A stretch of DNA of 64,000 nucleotides from Bacteroidota bacterium (GCA_019695345.1 JAIBAE010000007.1:40006-104005), one strand, 5' to 3'. Shown: positions 44,055 through 53,623, counted from the stretch's first letter. The notes: generated from the letters alone by a model not told the origin. Numbers and translations: made by a program.

Positions 44055-45848
44055 TCACCCGTTGCCGTCCGCACGTTCAAGGAAATACGTTTTCATTTTG
44101 CCTTTACCTTTTATTTCTATTTCACCACGCTCAGTCAACCCCATCCCCACTTTCCCCAAAAGGGAAGGAGTTTCGTTCTCTAAGCCCTCTCCTTTGGATA
44201 GGGTTTGGGTGAGTTGCCTTACAAATTCCTCGCTCACATGTATTTTTCCGGCCTCGCCGTGGCTTTCCATCCTGCTTGCGGTGTTTACGGCATCGCCCCA
44301 TAAATCATAGAGAAACTTATTCTCGCCAACAACACCTGCCGCTGCCGGACCGCAATGTAATCCAATGCGTACTTCTATTTCCGGTATGGTTCCTATCCAA
44401 CTTCTATCACCGTATTCTTCGGGGAATTGTACAACGAGATCCTTCATTACATCAATCAGTTTTAATGCGGCTTTTGAAGCACGGTGTGCGTGGTCTTGTT
44501 GCATTGTGGGTGCGCCTGCAACTGCCATGTATGCATCGCCAATAGTTTTAATTTTCTCCAAACCACACTCGCGCATTACAGTATCAATGCGGGTAAATAT
44601 AATATTCAACAAATACACTAAATGCTGTGCTGTAATAACTGCTGATAGCTTTGTAAAATCAACTATATCCATAAACAAAATACTTACTGAATCAAAATGG
44701 TCTGCAATTGGGTTCTCGCCTTTAATCAAGCGTTGCGTGATTTCCCCAGGCAGAATATTATTGAGGATGTTCTTCTCGGCGGTGGCGCGGGTGCGCTCTA
44801 TTTCTATTTGCTTTTGTTGCTCGCGTATGGACTCTTGCTTCTTGACTTCTTCAATGTTGATCTCGTCTTTTATCGCAATGTGTTTCTTGTGTTGAACAAA
44901 TGCCTCTTCCCAACGCTTCTCTTGCTCGTAGAGTTCGGATAGTGTTTTGTGAAACTCAACCAAAAGTGATTTCGCTCCTATCTCAGTGAGTGCTGCCAAA
45001 GCCCTCAGTAAATATTCCTCTGCCTTCGCCGAATCAAAGCCCTCAAACTCGACCTTAGAGTAAACCGCGCCTATGTAGCCAAGATGTAATGCAACTCCCG
45101 CCTTGTTGCCGAGCTCTTCATCTATGGTGAGTGCCTTACCGAAATATTCTAATGCCTTGGGGTAATCGGAGAGCTTCTTGTACACTATGCCGATGTTGCC
45201 AAACCATGTGGCAACTCCCGTCTTATTGCCGATCTCTTCATATATGGTGAGTGTTTTGCCGAAATACTCTAATGCCTTGGGGTAGTCGGAGAGATCCCCG
45301 TACACATTACCGATGTTGCCAAGATTTCTTGCAACTCCCGCCTTGTTGCCGAGCTCTTCATCCATGGTGAGTGCCTTAGCGAAATATTCTAATGCCTTGG
45401 GGTAGTCGGAGAGTTCCTTGTGCACAATGCCGATGTTGCCAAGCCAGCCCGCAATTCCCGCCTTGTCTCCGAGCTCTTGATTTATGCTAAGCGCTTTGTC
45501 ATAGTACTCTAATGCCCTGGAATAGTCAGAAAGATTCCAGTGTATATTACCGATATTGCCAAGTGCGCTGGCTGTGCCAGTTTTGTCAGCAGTTTCTTCG
45601 ACTAGATGTAAAGCCGTGTTGTAGTGTTCTAGGGCTTTTAAGTAGTCGCTTCGCCTCCATGATACCGCACCGAGTAAGCGGCTTACTCGCGCTCGGATTT
45701 CATTACCCTGACGCTTCTCGGCATCCCCGTTATCAACGAGAACTTTTGAGAGGACTTCGTTCGCCAGTGCTTCAGCTTGGTCGTAGTTGCCTTTGCTTAG
45801 TTCTTTGCCAGCTTTGTCAAGCAGTTCTTGTAGTTCAGCATGCGTCAT
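44055..45848 (-). CDS. Cytoplasmic TPR-adenylate/guanylate cyclase with in-frame palindromic insertion
   Basis: 597 residues, no signal peptide or membrane helix. Residues ~45-300 hold six or more TPR units of 40 residues (WLGNIGIVHKELSDYPKALE); their 120-bp DNA units are nearly identical, indicating recent expansion. A coiled coil follows (about 310-370), then a class III cyclase domain (about 380-590) with metal Asp in ILFMDIVDFT and KTIGDAYM, and LWGDAVNTASRM. Between FVRQL and ERGEIEIKGKGK, where other cyclases have about 6 residues, this protein has about 28 extra residues (TQTLSKGEGLENETP, LLGKVGMGLT) encoded by a palindromic repeat at 44131-44213. TPRs suggest protein-triggered activation. 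The ATG at 45848 is the start. Confidence 0.85.
   Translation of the reverse strand: MTHAELQELLDKAGKELSKGNYDQAEALANEVLSKVLVDNGDAEKRQGNEIRARVSRLLGAVSWRRSDYLKALEHYNTALHLVEETADKTGTASALGNIGNIHWNLSDYSRALEYYDKALSINQELGDKAGIAGWLGNIGIVHKELSDYPKALEYFAKALTMDEELGNKAGVARNLGNIGNVYGDLSDYPKALEYFGKTLTIYEEIGNKTGVATWFGNIGIVYKKLSDYPKALEYFGKALTIDEELGNKAGVALHLGYIGAVYSKVEFEGFDSAKAEEYLLRALAALTEIGAKSLLVEFHKTLSELYEQEKRWEEAFVQHKKHIAIKDEINIEEVKKQESIREQQKQIEIERTRATAEKNILNNILPGEITQRLIKGENPIADHFDSVSILFMDIVDFTKLSAVITAQHLVYLLNIIFTRIDTVMRECGLEKIKTIGDAYMAVAGAPTMQQDHAHRASKAALKLIDVMKDLVVQFPEEYGDRSWIGTIPEIEVRIGLHCGPAAAGVVGENKFLYDLWGDAVNTASRMESHGEAGKIHVSEEFVRQLTQTLSKGEGLENETPSLLGKVGMGLTERGEIEIKGKGKMKTYFLERADGNG
44131..44213. repeat. 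Palindromic repeat inserted inside a coding sequence
   Basis: 83 bp, inverted: TCAACCCCATCCCC near one end against CTCACCCAAACCC at the other, with AAGGAGAGGG and CCAAAAGGGAAGGAG inside. Related in style to the intergenic palindrome at 48737-48790. It has no stop codon in the cyclase frame. Confidence 0.6.
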
Positions 45849-45910
45849 AGTGTATTGTATGTGTTACTTTTTATACAAATTACACATTCCATAACAATAT
45901 CTGTATTGCT

Positions 45911-45955
45911 GTAACGGTGCGGTTCGCACAGGGTTGGCGCGCTGAACTCGGTGAA
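45911..45955 (-). repeat. Family B repeat, copy B6 (partial)
   Basis: Core TTCAGCGCGCCAACCCTGTG and CGAACC present; the CCGAAGC side is degenerate and the far end is missing. It lies between thyA and the cyclase gene. Confidence 0.55.
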
Positions 45956-45980
45956 ACACTGTGAGGGGTACACAAATATC

Positions 45981-46775
45981 TTATACTGCTACCGGTGCTT
46001 TTATATGTGGATGCGACTGATAGTTTACTAATTCAAAATCGCCGAAGGTGAATTGGTTAATATCGGTAACATTTGGATTGATGTTCATTTGGGGCAAAGG
46101 ATATGGACTGCGCGTGAGTTGTAGTTCGGCTTGCTCGATGTGATTGGAGTATAAGTGTGCATCGCCAAAGGTATGGATGAACTCGCCGTACTCTAAGCCG
46201 CATACCTGTGCCATCATCATGGTTAACAGTGCGTACGATGCAATGTTAAACGGCACACCAAGAAACACATCGGCCGAGCGTTGGTACAACTGACACGAGA
46301 GTTTGTTGTTTGCTACATAAAACTGAAAGAATGCGTGGCATGGTTCAAGTTTCATGGCGGGTAAATCGGCAACGTTCCATGCGCTTACTATTAAGCGGCG
46401 CGAGTTTGGATTACGTTGTATTTCGCTGATGATTTTTTCTATTTGGTCAGTTGTTTCGCCGTTAGCCCCTTGCCACGAACGCCATTGTTTACCATATACC
46501 GGACCTAAGTTGCCGTTCTCGTCTGCCCATTCATCCCAAATACTAACACCATTTTGGTTAAGGTATTGAACGTTGGTATCGCCACGTAAAAACCAGAGCA
46601 ATTCGTAGATGATAGATTTTAGATGGAGTTTTTTTGTGGTAACAAGTGGAAAGCCATCCTGAAGATCGAATCGCATTTGATAGCCAAAAACGGAGCGTGT
46701 TCCGGTTCCGGTTCTATCGCCTTTTTCTACGCCGTAGGTTAAGATATGCTGTAATAAATCGTGGTATTGTTTCAT
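45981..46775 (-). CDS. thyA: Thymidylate synthase
   Basis: 264 residues, the standard length. Makes dTMP from dUMP with methylene-tetrahydrofolate. All family landmarks are present: DRTGTGT near the N terminus, [21 protein letters not shown], catalytic Cys146 in [35 protein letters not shown], and HLYSNHIEQ. No folA (dihydrofolate reductase) gene follows it, unlike in many genomes; a FlaR-like kinase gene ends 39 bp upstream on the same strand. Cytoplasmic. Confidence 0.97.
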   Translation of the reverse strand: MKQYHDLLQHILTYGVEKGDRTGTGTRSVFGYQMRFDLQDGFPLVTTKKLHLKSIIYELLWFLRGDTNVQYLNQNGVSIWDEWADENGNLGPVYGKQWRSWQGANGETTDQIEKIISEIQRNPNSRRLIVSAWNVADLPAMKLEPCHAFFQFYVANNKLSCQLYQRSADVFLGVPFNIASYALLTMMMAQVCGLEYGEFIHTFGDAHLYSNHIEQAELQLTRSPYPLPQMNINPNVTDINQFTFGDFELVNYQSHPHIKAPVAV

Positions 46776-46813
46776 GGTGTTGTTTTACTCGGTTAAATTC
46801 TAACGGTGCGAAT

Positions 46814-47362
46814 TTACGGATATTGTTGTTCTGTTTGTTTGTTCAACGATTGAACAAATTCATTTGTTTTTGCAGGCGTATGCAATACAATTACCTTCAG
46901 GTGGGCAAAGTCCGGATTGTTGAAGATAGTTGAATATCTGGTTTTTACTTTGTGATATGTAGTAAGAACCCACAACAAAATAGAGTTACGGCTTAAAAAC
47001 GACTGGCGGAATGATTCTACGTTATTGCCGCAACATCGCTCGCGGGTTATAGTCCGGCGGATAGTGCGGGAAAATGCCCGGTAGATTACAAGCGGAAAAG
47101 AGTAATTCAGCCAGATAATGGTATCAGCGCGTTTCCAGGTAATATCTCGGACGATACTATAGTTGCCATCCATTACCCACCGCTCGGTTTGTATAGCTTT
47201 CTCAACTAACTCGGCAAATTCGGTGTTATCGCGCTCAACCCAATTGGGAAGCCAGTGCAGGGCATCTAACTCTATATGTGTTACACCAAGTTGTTGTGCT
47301 AATGTCGACGCTAAGGTTGTTTTCCCCGAACAACTTGTGCCGATTACAATAATACGGTTCAT
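46814..47362 (-). CDS. P-loop kinase, FlaR/adenylate-kinase-like
   Basis: 182 residues. Walker A is GTSCSGKTTLA at residues 8-18; DALHWLPNW and WVMDGNYSIVRDITWKRADTIIWL are the conserved core of the 'topology modulation protein FlaR' family of small nucleotide kinases. R residues in SRTIRRTITRERCCGNN form the lid-like region. The phosphate acceptor is unknown. It runs in the same direction as thyA, 38 bp apart, and may be co-transcribed. Its C-terminal codons contain a 14-bp match (46875-46888) to the palindrome nested in repeat A10, possibly chance. Confidence 0.85.
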   Translation of the reverse strand: MNRIIVIGTSCSGKTTLASTLAQQLGVTHIELDALHWLPNWVERDNTEFAELVEKAIQTERWVMDGNYSIVRDITWKRADTIIWLNYSFPLVIYRAFSRTIRRTITRERCCGNNVESFRQSFLSRNSILLWVLTTYHKVKTRYSTIFNNPDFAHLKVIVLHTPAKTNEFVQSLNKQTEQQYP

Positions 47363-47441
47363 TGTAGCTCTCTTAGTTTAGCATTACGGGTAATTGCCGA
47401 TACTACCAACAGCATCTGTTTACGAATTACAGTTCTGAATC

Positions 47442-48602
47442 ATGAAATTACTCTTAAGCATTCTCTTGGTTGTAAATATAACAACTGCACTTGCACAACA
47501 AGCCGAAACAATAACCATTGGCACACGAGAGCGTGAGTACTATGTGCATTTGCCAAAAAACTACGAGGTAACATCGGCGCTGATTCCGTTAGTAATTGGT
47601 TTACACGGTGCAAATCAACAACCGGTAGATGGCGTTAACTCCTACGCAAGCATGACGGGACTTAATGCAAAAGCAGATGCAGAGAATTTTATAGTGGTCT
47701 ATCCCGTTGGGCTGGGCTCGGATGTGTTTAGTGTACCCGTGTGGAATGCCGGGAAATGCTGTCCGCCTGCGTCATCGCCTAATGTTAAAATGGAAGATGT
47801 GCAATTTATCTCGGCGTTAATTGATAAACTTGTTGCAACATATCACATTCACAAAAGCAGAGTGTATGCAACGGGATTTTCTAACGGAGCAATGATGTGC
47901 CAGCGTTTAATGTGCGAGTTAAGCACCAAGATTGCAGCAGTTGGCGCGCACTCGGGTTCGTACATGGTAGAAGGCGAATGTAAACCCGTACGTCCGGTAC
48001 CAATGATTTATCTACATGCTACAAAAGATAGTGTAGTTCCGTACAATGGCGGAACGGGCGTGTTATCAAACACACTGGTATTTCCATCGGTCGATTCCAC
48101 CATGCACATCTGGCAAACTATATTAAACTGCACAATGCAGGAGCAATCAGTATTTGATATAGCTACAGCCAAAGGTTCTGCATGGCAATCATCAACAAGC
48201 AGTACCGAACTGCAACGCTATTACGCAACCGATGGCGGACACTGGTGGATTGGCTCACCGGTTGGCATTGGTTCTAAAGCATTTAACGCAACCGATATCA
48301 TCTGGAATTTCCTGAAACGTTTTACATTAGAAAACCCAACTGATGTATTTGAACAAACAGAACAACAAGAAAGTAACTGGATAGTATTTACTAATGCTAT
48401 GCAGCAAACAATACTACGTTTCCAAACATACCAATCAAATATTTCTATCCGCGTAACCGATGTGTTAGGGCGCGAGGTAATAAAACAAGAACAGCAACAA
48501 GGTCTGGATATTCCTGTACAAACGGCGCAGTTACCACATGGTGTGTACGTGCTGCAAATCACCAACGGAAAAACACAACAAACCAAAACCATATTGTTGT
48601 AG
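47442..48602 (+). CDS. Secreted PHB-depolymerase/feruloyl-esterase-like enzyme (CE1/LpqC type) with T9SS tag
   Basis: 386 residues. Signal peptide MKLLLSILLVVNITTALAQQ. Alpha/beta hydrolase of the esterase D/LpqC/poly(3-hydroxybutyrate) depolymerase group. The catalytic triad can be placed: Ser147 in YATGFSNGAMM, Asp196 in HATKDSVVPYNGG, His267 in DGGHWWIG. The early LVIGLHGANQQ carries the oxyanion segment. From residue 310 a T9SS sorting domain follows (IRVTDVLGREV, LPHGVYVLQITNG, TKTILL). Expected extracellular; the ester substrate (polyester or plant ferulate) cannot be decided. Family B copy B7 begins 15 nt after the stop. Confidence 0.88.
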   Translation: MKLLLSILLVVNITTALAQQAETITIGTREREYYVHLPKNYEVTSALIPLVIGLHGANQQPVDGVNSYASMTGLNAKADAENFIVVYPVGLGSDVFSVPVWNAGKCCPPASSPNVKMEDVQFISALIDKLVATYHIHKSRVYATGFSNGAMMCQRLMCELSTKIAAVGAHSGSYMVEGECKPVRPVPMIYLHATKDSVVPYNGGTGVLSNTLVFPSVDSTMHIWQTILNCTMQEQSVFDIATAKGSAWQSSTSSTELQRYYATDGGHWWIGSPVGIGSKAFNATDIIWNFLKRFTLENPTDVFEQTEQQESNWIVFTNAMQQTILRFQTYQSNISIRVTDVLGREVIKQEQQQGLDIPVQTAQLPHGVYVLQITNGKTQQTKTILL

Positions 48603-48616
48603 TATACATATCTTGA

Positions 48617-48684
48617 TTCCCGCCACAGCCGAAGCAATCCTTCAGCGCGCCAACCCGGTGCGAACCACACGTTATGCGCCGCAG
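48617..48684 (+). repeat. Family B repeat, copy B7
   Basis: Starts 15 nt after the esterase stop. Shares CCCGCCACAGCCGAAGCAA and the GCGCGCCAACCCGGTGCGAA core with B8; GAAG/CTTC hairpin intact. Confidence 0.75.
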
Positions 48685-48736
48685 AATAGTTGCAACCTAC
48701 ATTACTGCTTAAAGTAGAATACAAGAGTTCTCTTTC

Positions 48737-48790
48737 CCCTCAACCGTCCTTCGGACACCTTCTCCTATTGGGAGAAGGAAGGGATGAGGG
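48737..48790. repeat. Palindromic repeat with TTCTCC/GGAGAA core
   Basis: Outer arms CCCCTCAACC and GGGATGAGGG and an inner hairpin TTCTCCtattgGGAGAA. This type (ending CCCTCATCCC) is dispersed in many bacterial genomes. Confidence 0.65.
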
Positions 48791-48814
48791 CGTACACGCA
48801 ATACCAAACAATCC

Positions 48815-48862
48815 CCTCTGTGTTTTCTCTGTGTCTCCAATTCTCCGTGTTCAGAATTTTGG
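48815..48862 (+). repeat. Family C repeat, copy C1
   Basis: 48 nt matching C2 at 46 positions; contains TCTCTGTGTCTCC and TTCTCCGTGTTCAGAATTTT. Sits between B7 and A17. Confidence 0.75.
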
Positions 48863-48885
48863 ATGCTTACTTACTACGCTACCTC

Positions 48886-48947
48886 TTCTTTCCGGCACGG
48901 TGACGAAACAAGAAACAGAGAAGCCTTGGTGCCGTCAGGCGATAGCA
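48886..48947 (-). repeat. Family A repeat, copy A17
   Basis: Arms CGGCA (48893-48897) and TGCCG (48930-48934). Last member of the upstream B-C-A block. Confidence 0.75.
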
Positions 48948-49172
48948 ACATAATTAACACCTAAATATCAAATTCACACGTCGGATTCAACCACATAGAT
49001 TGACGTTTTTACGCCCCGTAGGTGTAAATCTGTACTCGTAGTTTTGTAATGAGTGATGTAGATAACTAAATATTTTTCCACACCGCAACAACATTTGATT
49101 ACATGCGTACAACCGTGTCGCGAAGGTTTGTAACTTCGCAATTCGTTTTTATAGGATTAAGAGGAAGTTAAT

Positions 49173-50411
49173 ATGTCGGACGCACAACACGCAGACTTAT
49201 CGGCGTTAAAAATAAATCGTAATGCACCTGTTCAGGCACCATCGGGCGGAACGGCGTGGGGTAAAATAGTTACCATTGTGCTTGTACTTGCTTTGCTTGG
49301 TGGCGGTGCATGGTGGTTTATGGGAAACAGTTCGTTTAGTGCTATTGAAGTAGATGCAGTAACGGCAACGTTGTCATCGCCCGCTCAGCAAAACTCTGTG
49401 TTAACAGCAAGCGGATATGTTGTAGCACAACGTAAGGCCGCAGTGTCATCGAAGGTAACAGGCAAACTTGTTGCCCTGAATGTAATTGAGGGCGATGTTG
49501 TAAAACAAGGTCAGGTAATTGGTAAAATTGAAAGTGCAGATGTTGAAGCAACATTGCAACAGCTTCGTGCTGCGTTAGAAGTTGCCAAGGCAGACGTTGA
49601 AAATGCAAAAGTAGAAGTTGACGATGCTAAACTTGATATGGAACGTAAGCAACAGCTTAGAACTCAGAATGCAATAGCACAAGTGGACGTTGATAACGCA
49701 AAGGCACGATACAATAAAGCTACTACTTTTTTAGCAGCAAGAAACGCCTCGGTAAAAATGGCGGAAGCAAATGCGCGCAATGCAGAGGTTCAGGTAGAGA
49801 ACACTGTTATTCGCGCACCGTTTGATGGAACCGTATTAACAAAGAACGCAAACGTTGGCGAAGTGATTACTGCGCTTGGTGCAGCAGCTGGTTCACGCGG
49901 GGCAGCCGTAACACTTGCCGATATGAACTCGCTTGAAGTTGAGGCAGATGTTTCGGAATCGAACATTGAGCGCATTACACAAAACCAACCATGTGAGATT
50001 ACCCTAAACGCGTATTCCGATAAACGTTACCGTGGATTTTTGAGTAAGATTATCCTAACAGCAGACCGAGCTAAAGCTACCGTAATGGTAAAGATTCGCT
50101 TTAACGAACGCGATGAACGTGTACTACCCGAGATGGGTGCAAAAGTATTGTTTCTGAAACCCGATAGCGACCAACAAACCTTAAACGAGGCACCAAAACT
50201 TCTGCTGCCTGTTAGCAGTGTTATAACAAAAGGCGGACGTAAAGTTGTGTATAAAATAACAGATGAAACAGTAAAGGAAGTTTCTGTTCAAACTGGAACA
50301 GTAACGGATTCCTATATAGAAATAACACAAGGTGTAACGGCAGGCGAGCGCGTTGTATTAAAACCTACCGAAACATTAAAAGACGGTGCTAAGATTACCA
50401 TGAAAAAATAA
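49173..50411 (+). CDS. Efflux periplasmic adaptor (membrane fusion protein, MacA/HlyD type)
   Basis: 412 residues. A single membrane anchor at about 30-52 (IVTIVLVLALLGGGAWWF), then a biotinyl/lipoyl-like half (VSSKVTGKLVALNVIEGDVVKQGQVIGKI), a coiled-coil hairpin (about 115-205), the second lipoyl half (VIRAPFDGTVLTKNANVGEV), a beta-barrel domain, and a membrane-proximal domain (GRKVVYKITDETVKEVSVQTG). Links an inner-membrane ABC transporter to an outer-membrane channel. The next three genes encode that transporter; no TolC-like gene is in the window. No family-specific substrate is evident. Confidence 0.9.
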   Translation: MSDAQHADLSALKINRNAPVQAPSGGTAWGKIVTIVLVLALLGGGAWWFMGNSSFSAIEVDAVTATLSSPAQQNSVLTASGYVVAQRKAAVSSKVTGKLVALNVIEGDVVKQGQVIGKIESADVEATLQQLRAALEVAKADVENAKVEVDDAKLDMERKQQLRTQNAIAQVDVDNAKARYNKATTFLAARNASVKMAEANARNAEVQVENTVIRAPFDGTVLTKNANVGEVITALGAAAGSRGAAVTLADMNSLEVEADVSESNIERITQNQPCEITLNAYSDKRYRGFLSKIILTADRAKATVMVKIRFNERDERVLPEMGAKVLFLKPDSDQQTLNEAPKLLLPVSSVITKGGRKVVYKITDETVKEVSVQTGTVTDSYIEITQGVTAGERVVLKPTETLKDGAKITMKK

Positions 50412-50445
50412 TACATCCTAAAATTATTACGTAAGGAGATATACC

Positions 50446-51141
50446 GTGAGTGCAATACAAGTTGATAAGATAGCCAAAACATACTCGCGCGATAAATTAG
50501 TTGTGCCTGTATTAAACGACGTAACACTATCCATTAACGAAGGAGAGTTTGTTGCGTTAATGGGTCCCTCGGGTTCCGGAAAAACAACGCTGTTGAATAT
50601 CATAGCCGGCATCGACCGCCCTACATCCGGAAGAGTGTCGGTACTGGGAACAGACATTGCAGGGTTATCGGAATCGGAGCTTGCAAAGTGGCGCGCCCGT
50701 ACTGTTGGGTTTATATTTCAGTTCTATAACTTAATACCTGTACTAACAGCGTACGAAAATGTTGAGTTGCCATTGATGTTAACACCGCTTACCAAAGAGC
50801 AACGCAAACAACAAGTAGAAACCGCATTGCGTGTTGTGGGGTTGGCAGATAGAATGAACCACTCGCCAAATCAACTATCGGGAGGTCAGCAACAACGTGT
50901 GGCTATTGCCCGTGCTATTGCAACCGACCCGGATATCATTGTTGCCGATGAGCCAACAGGAGATTTAGATAAAGTTTCTGCAAACGAAATCATGACGTTA
51001 CTTGAACGCTTAAACAAAGAGTTTAAGAAAACGATTGTAATGGTAACGCACGACCCATCGGCTGCAGAGCGCGCACATATTGTACGCCACTTAGAAAAAG
51101 GCGACTTACTACCGGGAGAAGAACGCCATGAAAATGCTTAA
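50446..51141 (+). CDS. ABC transporter ATPase, MacB/LolD type
   Basis: 231 residues. Starts at GTG with TAAGGAGA 7 nt upstream. Walker [10 protein letters not shown] (near residues 39-47), Q-loop [10 protein letters not shown], signature [14 protein letters not shown], Walker [14 protein letters not shown] and switch His VTHD are all present. The length and motifs ([14 protein letters not shown]) fit the type VII/MacB-LolD subfamily, which drives efflux by mechanotransmission rather than transport through the membrane domain. Its 3' end overlaps the next gene by 14 nt. Confidence 0.95.
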   Translation: MSAIQVDKIAKTYSRDKLVVPVLNDVTLSINEGEFVALMGPSGSGKTTLLNIIAGIDRPTSGRVSVLGTDIAGLSESELAKWRARTVGFIFQFYNLIPVLTAYENVELPLMLTPLTKEQRKQQVETALRVVGLADRMNHSPNQLSGGQQQRVAIARAIATDPDIIVADEPTGDLDKVSANEIMTLLERLNKEFKKTIVMVTHDPSAAERAHIVRHLEKGDLLPGEERHENA

Positions 51142-52291
51142 ACTGATTTTTAAGAATTCATTCCGCCACAGATTACGTGCATTCCTAACAATAGCAGGTG
51201 TAGCAGCAGCAGTAATTACGTTTACTGTATTCCGTACAGCTATCACATCATGGAATGCCGGCGTAGATGCTGCTGCTGCTGATAGATTGGTTACACGCCA
51301 AGCTGTTTCGTTTATCTTTCCGCTGCCAATTTCATATAAAGACAGAATAGAAAAAATTAATGGAGTTCAAAAGGTAATGCCTTGTTTATGGTTTCAGGGT
51401 AAACACTGGGATGAAACAAATTTTTTTGCACGTATTGCAGTAGTACCTGAATCAGTCAGAGAAATGTTTCCGGAATATATTGTCTCAGATGCAGAACTTG
51501 AGGCATTCAAGAAAGAGCGCACTTCTTGTTTAATAGGAGTAAAAACAGCAAAAAGATATAATCTTAAACTAGGAGATGTTATTCCAATTGAGGGTGATAT
51601 ATATCCCGGAACATGGCAGTTTACGGTACGAGGGATATATCAACCACGAGAGGAAGTAACAGACGCAACTCAAATGTTCATCCATTATGATTATGTAGAT
51701 GAAAGGGTAAAACAAGATGATCCATCTAGGGCTGGTGGTGTTGGTTGGTACTCTGTAAAAATAAAAGATATATCCAAGTCTGCTGAAATTTCTCAACAAA
51801 TAGATGCACTTTTTGCAAACTCTTCTTCTGAAACAAAAACCGAAACGGAGAAAGCATTTAATCAAGGTTTTCTAAGCGCATTTAGTGCAGTAATTACCGT
51901 AATTGATGTGGCATCGTTATTTGTTATTGTAATTATAATGTTTGTATTAGGCAATACAATGGTTATGTCGTCACGAGAGCGGACTCGAGAATATGCAGTA
52001 CTTAAAACTCTTGGTTTTAAAGGTTGGTATTTATATCTGTTTATTACAGGTGAGTCTATAGTCATATCGTTAATAGGCGCAATTGCCGGAGTAGTTCTAA
52101 GTTATCCAATTGTTTATTTACTATCGTTGATGTTAGCCGGTGGAGGGATGTTCCCAGTTTTTTACATTGTAAAAGGTACTTTAATTGTTGCGTTTATATC
52201 GGCACTTGTAGTAGGTGTAATCTCCGCAGTTATTCCAGTTGTTCAAGTAAATAGAACTCGTATTGTAGACGGTCTTCGTTACGTTGGTTGA
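51128..52291 (+). CDS. ABC transporter permease, MacB/FtsX type (subunit 1)
   Basis: 387 residues: one N-terminal helix ([22 protein letters not shown]), a periplasmic domain of about 220 residues, then three C-terminal helices ([43 protein letters not shown] and [23 protein letters not shown]). This is the MacB_PCD plus FtsX architecture. It overlaps the ATPase gene by 14 nt, so translation is coupled. The [17 protein letters not shown] motif contacts the ATPase in this family. Codon use looks more AT-rich than in the ATPase. Confidence 0.9.
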   Translation: MKMLKLIFKNSFRHRLRAFLTIAGVAAAVITFTVFRTAITSWNAGVDAAAADRLVTRQAVSFIFPLPISYKDRIEKINGVQKVMPCLWFQGKHWDETNFFARIAVVPESVREMFPEYIVSDAELEAFKKERTSCLIGVKTAKRYNLKLGDVIPIEGDIYPGTWQFTVRGIYQPREEVTDATQMFIHYDYVDERVKQDDPSRAGGVGWYSVKIKDISKSAEISQQIDALFANSSSETKTETEKAFNQGFLSAFSAVITVIDVASLFVIVIIMFVLGNTMVMSSRERTREYAVLKTLGFKGWYLYLFITGESIVISLIGAIAGVVLSYPIVYLLSLMLAGGGMFPVFYIVKGTLIVAFISALVVGVISAVIPVVQVNRTRIVDGLRYVG

Positions 52292-52323
52292 TTGCTTTAT
52301 TAAAAATAGATTGAACTAATATT

Positions 52324-53490
52324 ATGAAAATACCATTTAAATATATTCTCAGAAATTTCTATTCAAGAAAGCTTACAACAACCGCAACCGTGTTAGGAAT
52401 GACTCTGGTTGTTGTAGTGTTTACAGTTGCATTTATGATGGGAATGGGAATACGAAAAACATTATCTGTTACGGGTTCTGAAAACAATGCACTTGTTGTC
52501 AGGAAATCATCGCAGGGTGAAATATCAAGTATCATTAACAGAGAGGTAGCCGATATAATTTCATCGTTACCGCAAGTTGCAAAGTCTTCGGAAGGTAAAC
52601 CTTTAATATCTACCGAGCCTGTGGTGATATTCATACAACCCAAAAAAGGTGGTGGTGTTAGTAACCTTACTGTACGTGGTGTTACACCTGTTGCGTTTCA
52701 GATACGCGATAATATTAAACTAGTTGAAGGAAAAACATTTGGTTTTGGCTCGCGAGAACTGATAGTTGGTAAATCAATTTCAAAGCGATTTAATGGGGTA
52801 GCTATAGGTGATAAAGTAAAACTTGCAGGTGATATGTGGACAATAGTTGGTGTGTTTGATGCTGGTGGTAGTGGATTTGATAGTGAGGTGTGGGGAGATT
52901 CGGAGCAATTGTTATCTGCTTTTCAAAGAACATCATATAGTACAATAACATTTCGTTTAAGTGACCCAAAACAAATTGAACAACTAAAACTTCAGTTCGA
53001 TGCAGACAAAAGGTTAAAGCAGTTTACTCCGGAAATTGAACGTACATATTTCTCCAAACAGTCAAATCAGACAAGCGGTTTTATTATGGGATTGGGAGTA
53101 TTCATAACTCTGTTTATAATGGTAGGTGCTATAATTGGGGCTATGATAACAATGTTTACTGCTGTTGCAAACAGAACTACCGAAATTGGAACATTACGAG
53201 CGCTTGGCTTTACACGTGGAAGTATTTTAATTTCATTCTTATTTGAATCTTTGTTACTTTCTGTAGTAGGATGTGTATTGGGGTTACTCATCTCATCTAC
53301 AATGTCATCTATGGAAGTATCTACTATTAACTTTCAATCTTTTTCGGAAATAGCTTTTAATTTTACGCTGAACATATACATTGTTCTCGGAGCGTTTGCA
53401 TTCTCAATTTTCATGGGGCTTGTTGGTGGTTTCTTGCCATCGTGGCGTGCATCCAGATTAAAAATTATCGAAGCTCTGCGCGCGGCGTAA
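52324..53490 (+). CDS. ABC transporter permease, MacB/FtsX type (subunit 2)
   Basis: 388 residues of the same topology as subunit 1: RKLTTTATVLGMTLVVVVFTVAFMMG, a periplasmic domain, then three helices beginning at LGVFITLFIMVGAIIGAMITMF. NRTTEIGTLRALGFTRGSI matches the coupling motif. The two permeases probably form a heterodimer with an ATPase dimer. Last gene of the operon; a strong terminator follows 24 nt downstream. The gap to the previous gene is 32 nt. Confidence 0.9.
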   Translation: MKIPFKYILRNFYSRKLTTTATVLGMTLVVVVFTVAFMMGMGIRKTLSVTGSENNALVVRKSSQGEISSIINREVADIISSLPQVAKSSEGKPLISTEPVVIFIQPKKGGGVSNLTVRGVTPVAFQIRDNIKLVEGKTFGFGSRELIVGKSISKRFNGVAIGDKVKLAGDMWTIVGVFDAGGSGFDSEVWGDSEQLLSAFQRTSYSTITFRLSDPKQIEQLKLQFDADKRLKQFTPEIERTYFSKQSNQTSGFIMGLGVFITLFIMVGAIIGAMITMFTAVANRTTEIGTLRALGFTRGSILISFLFESLLLSVVGCVLGLLISSTMSSMEVSTINFQSFSEIAFNFTLNIYIVLGAFAFSIFMGLVGGFLPSWRASRLKIIEALRAA

Positions 53491-53513
53491 TTGCGTAGCT
53501 ACAGTTGTTGTAC

Positions 53514-53548
53514 AAGGAGTTCTGTATGTATGCAGAACTCCTTTTTTG
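53514..53548 (+). terminator. Rho-independent terminator of the efflux operon
   Basis: Perfect 11-bp stem AAGGAGTTCTG/CAGAACTCCTT (53514-53524 and 53533-53543) followed by TTTTTG. Confidence 0.93.
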
Positions 53549-53555
53549 TTTGTGT

Positions 53556-53623
53556 TTCCCGCCACAGCCGAAGCAACCCTTAAGCGCGCAAACCCGGTGC
53601 GAACCGAACGTTGTGCGCCGCAG
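53556..53623 (+). repeat. Family B repeat, copy B8
   Basis: Follows the operon terminator by 8 nt. Same subtype as B7, about 90% alike over the core. First member of the downstream B-C-A block. Confidence 0.75.

Larger units (their letters stand above)
48603..49172. other. 570-bp intergenic region made largely of repeats
   Basis: Contains in order B7, the palindrome 48737-48790, C1 and A17, then about 220 bp of AT-rich sequence before the efflux operon. TAACTTCG near 49129-49136, one mismatch from TAnnTTTG, could be the operon's promoter box. Confidence 0.5.
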
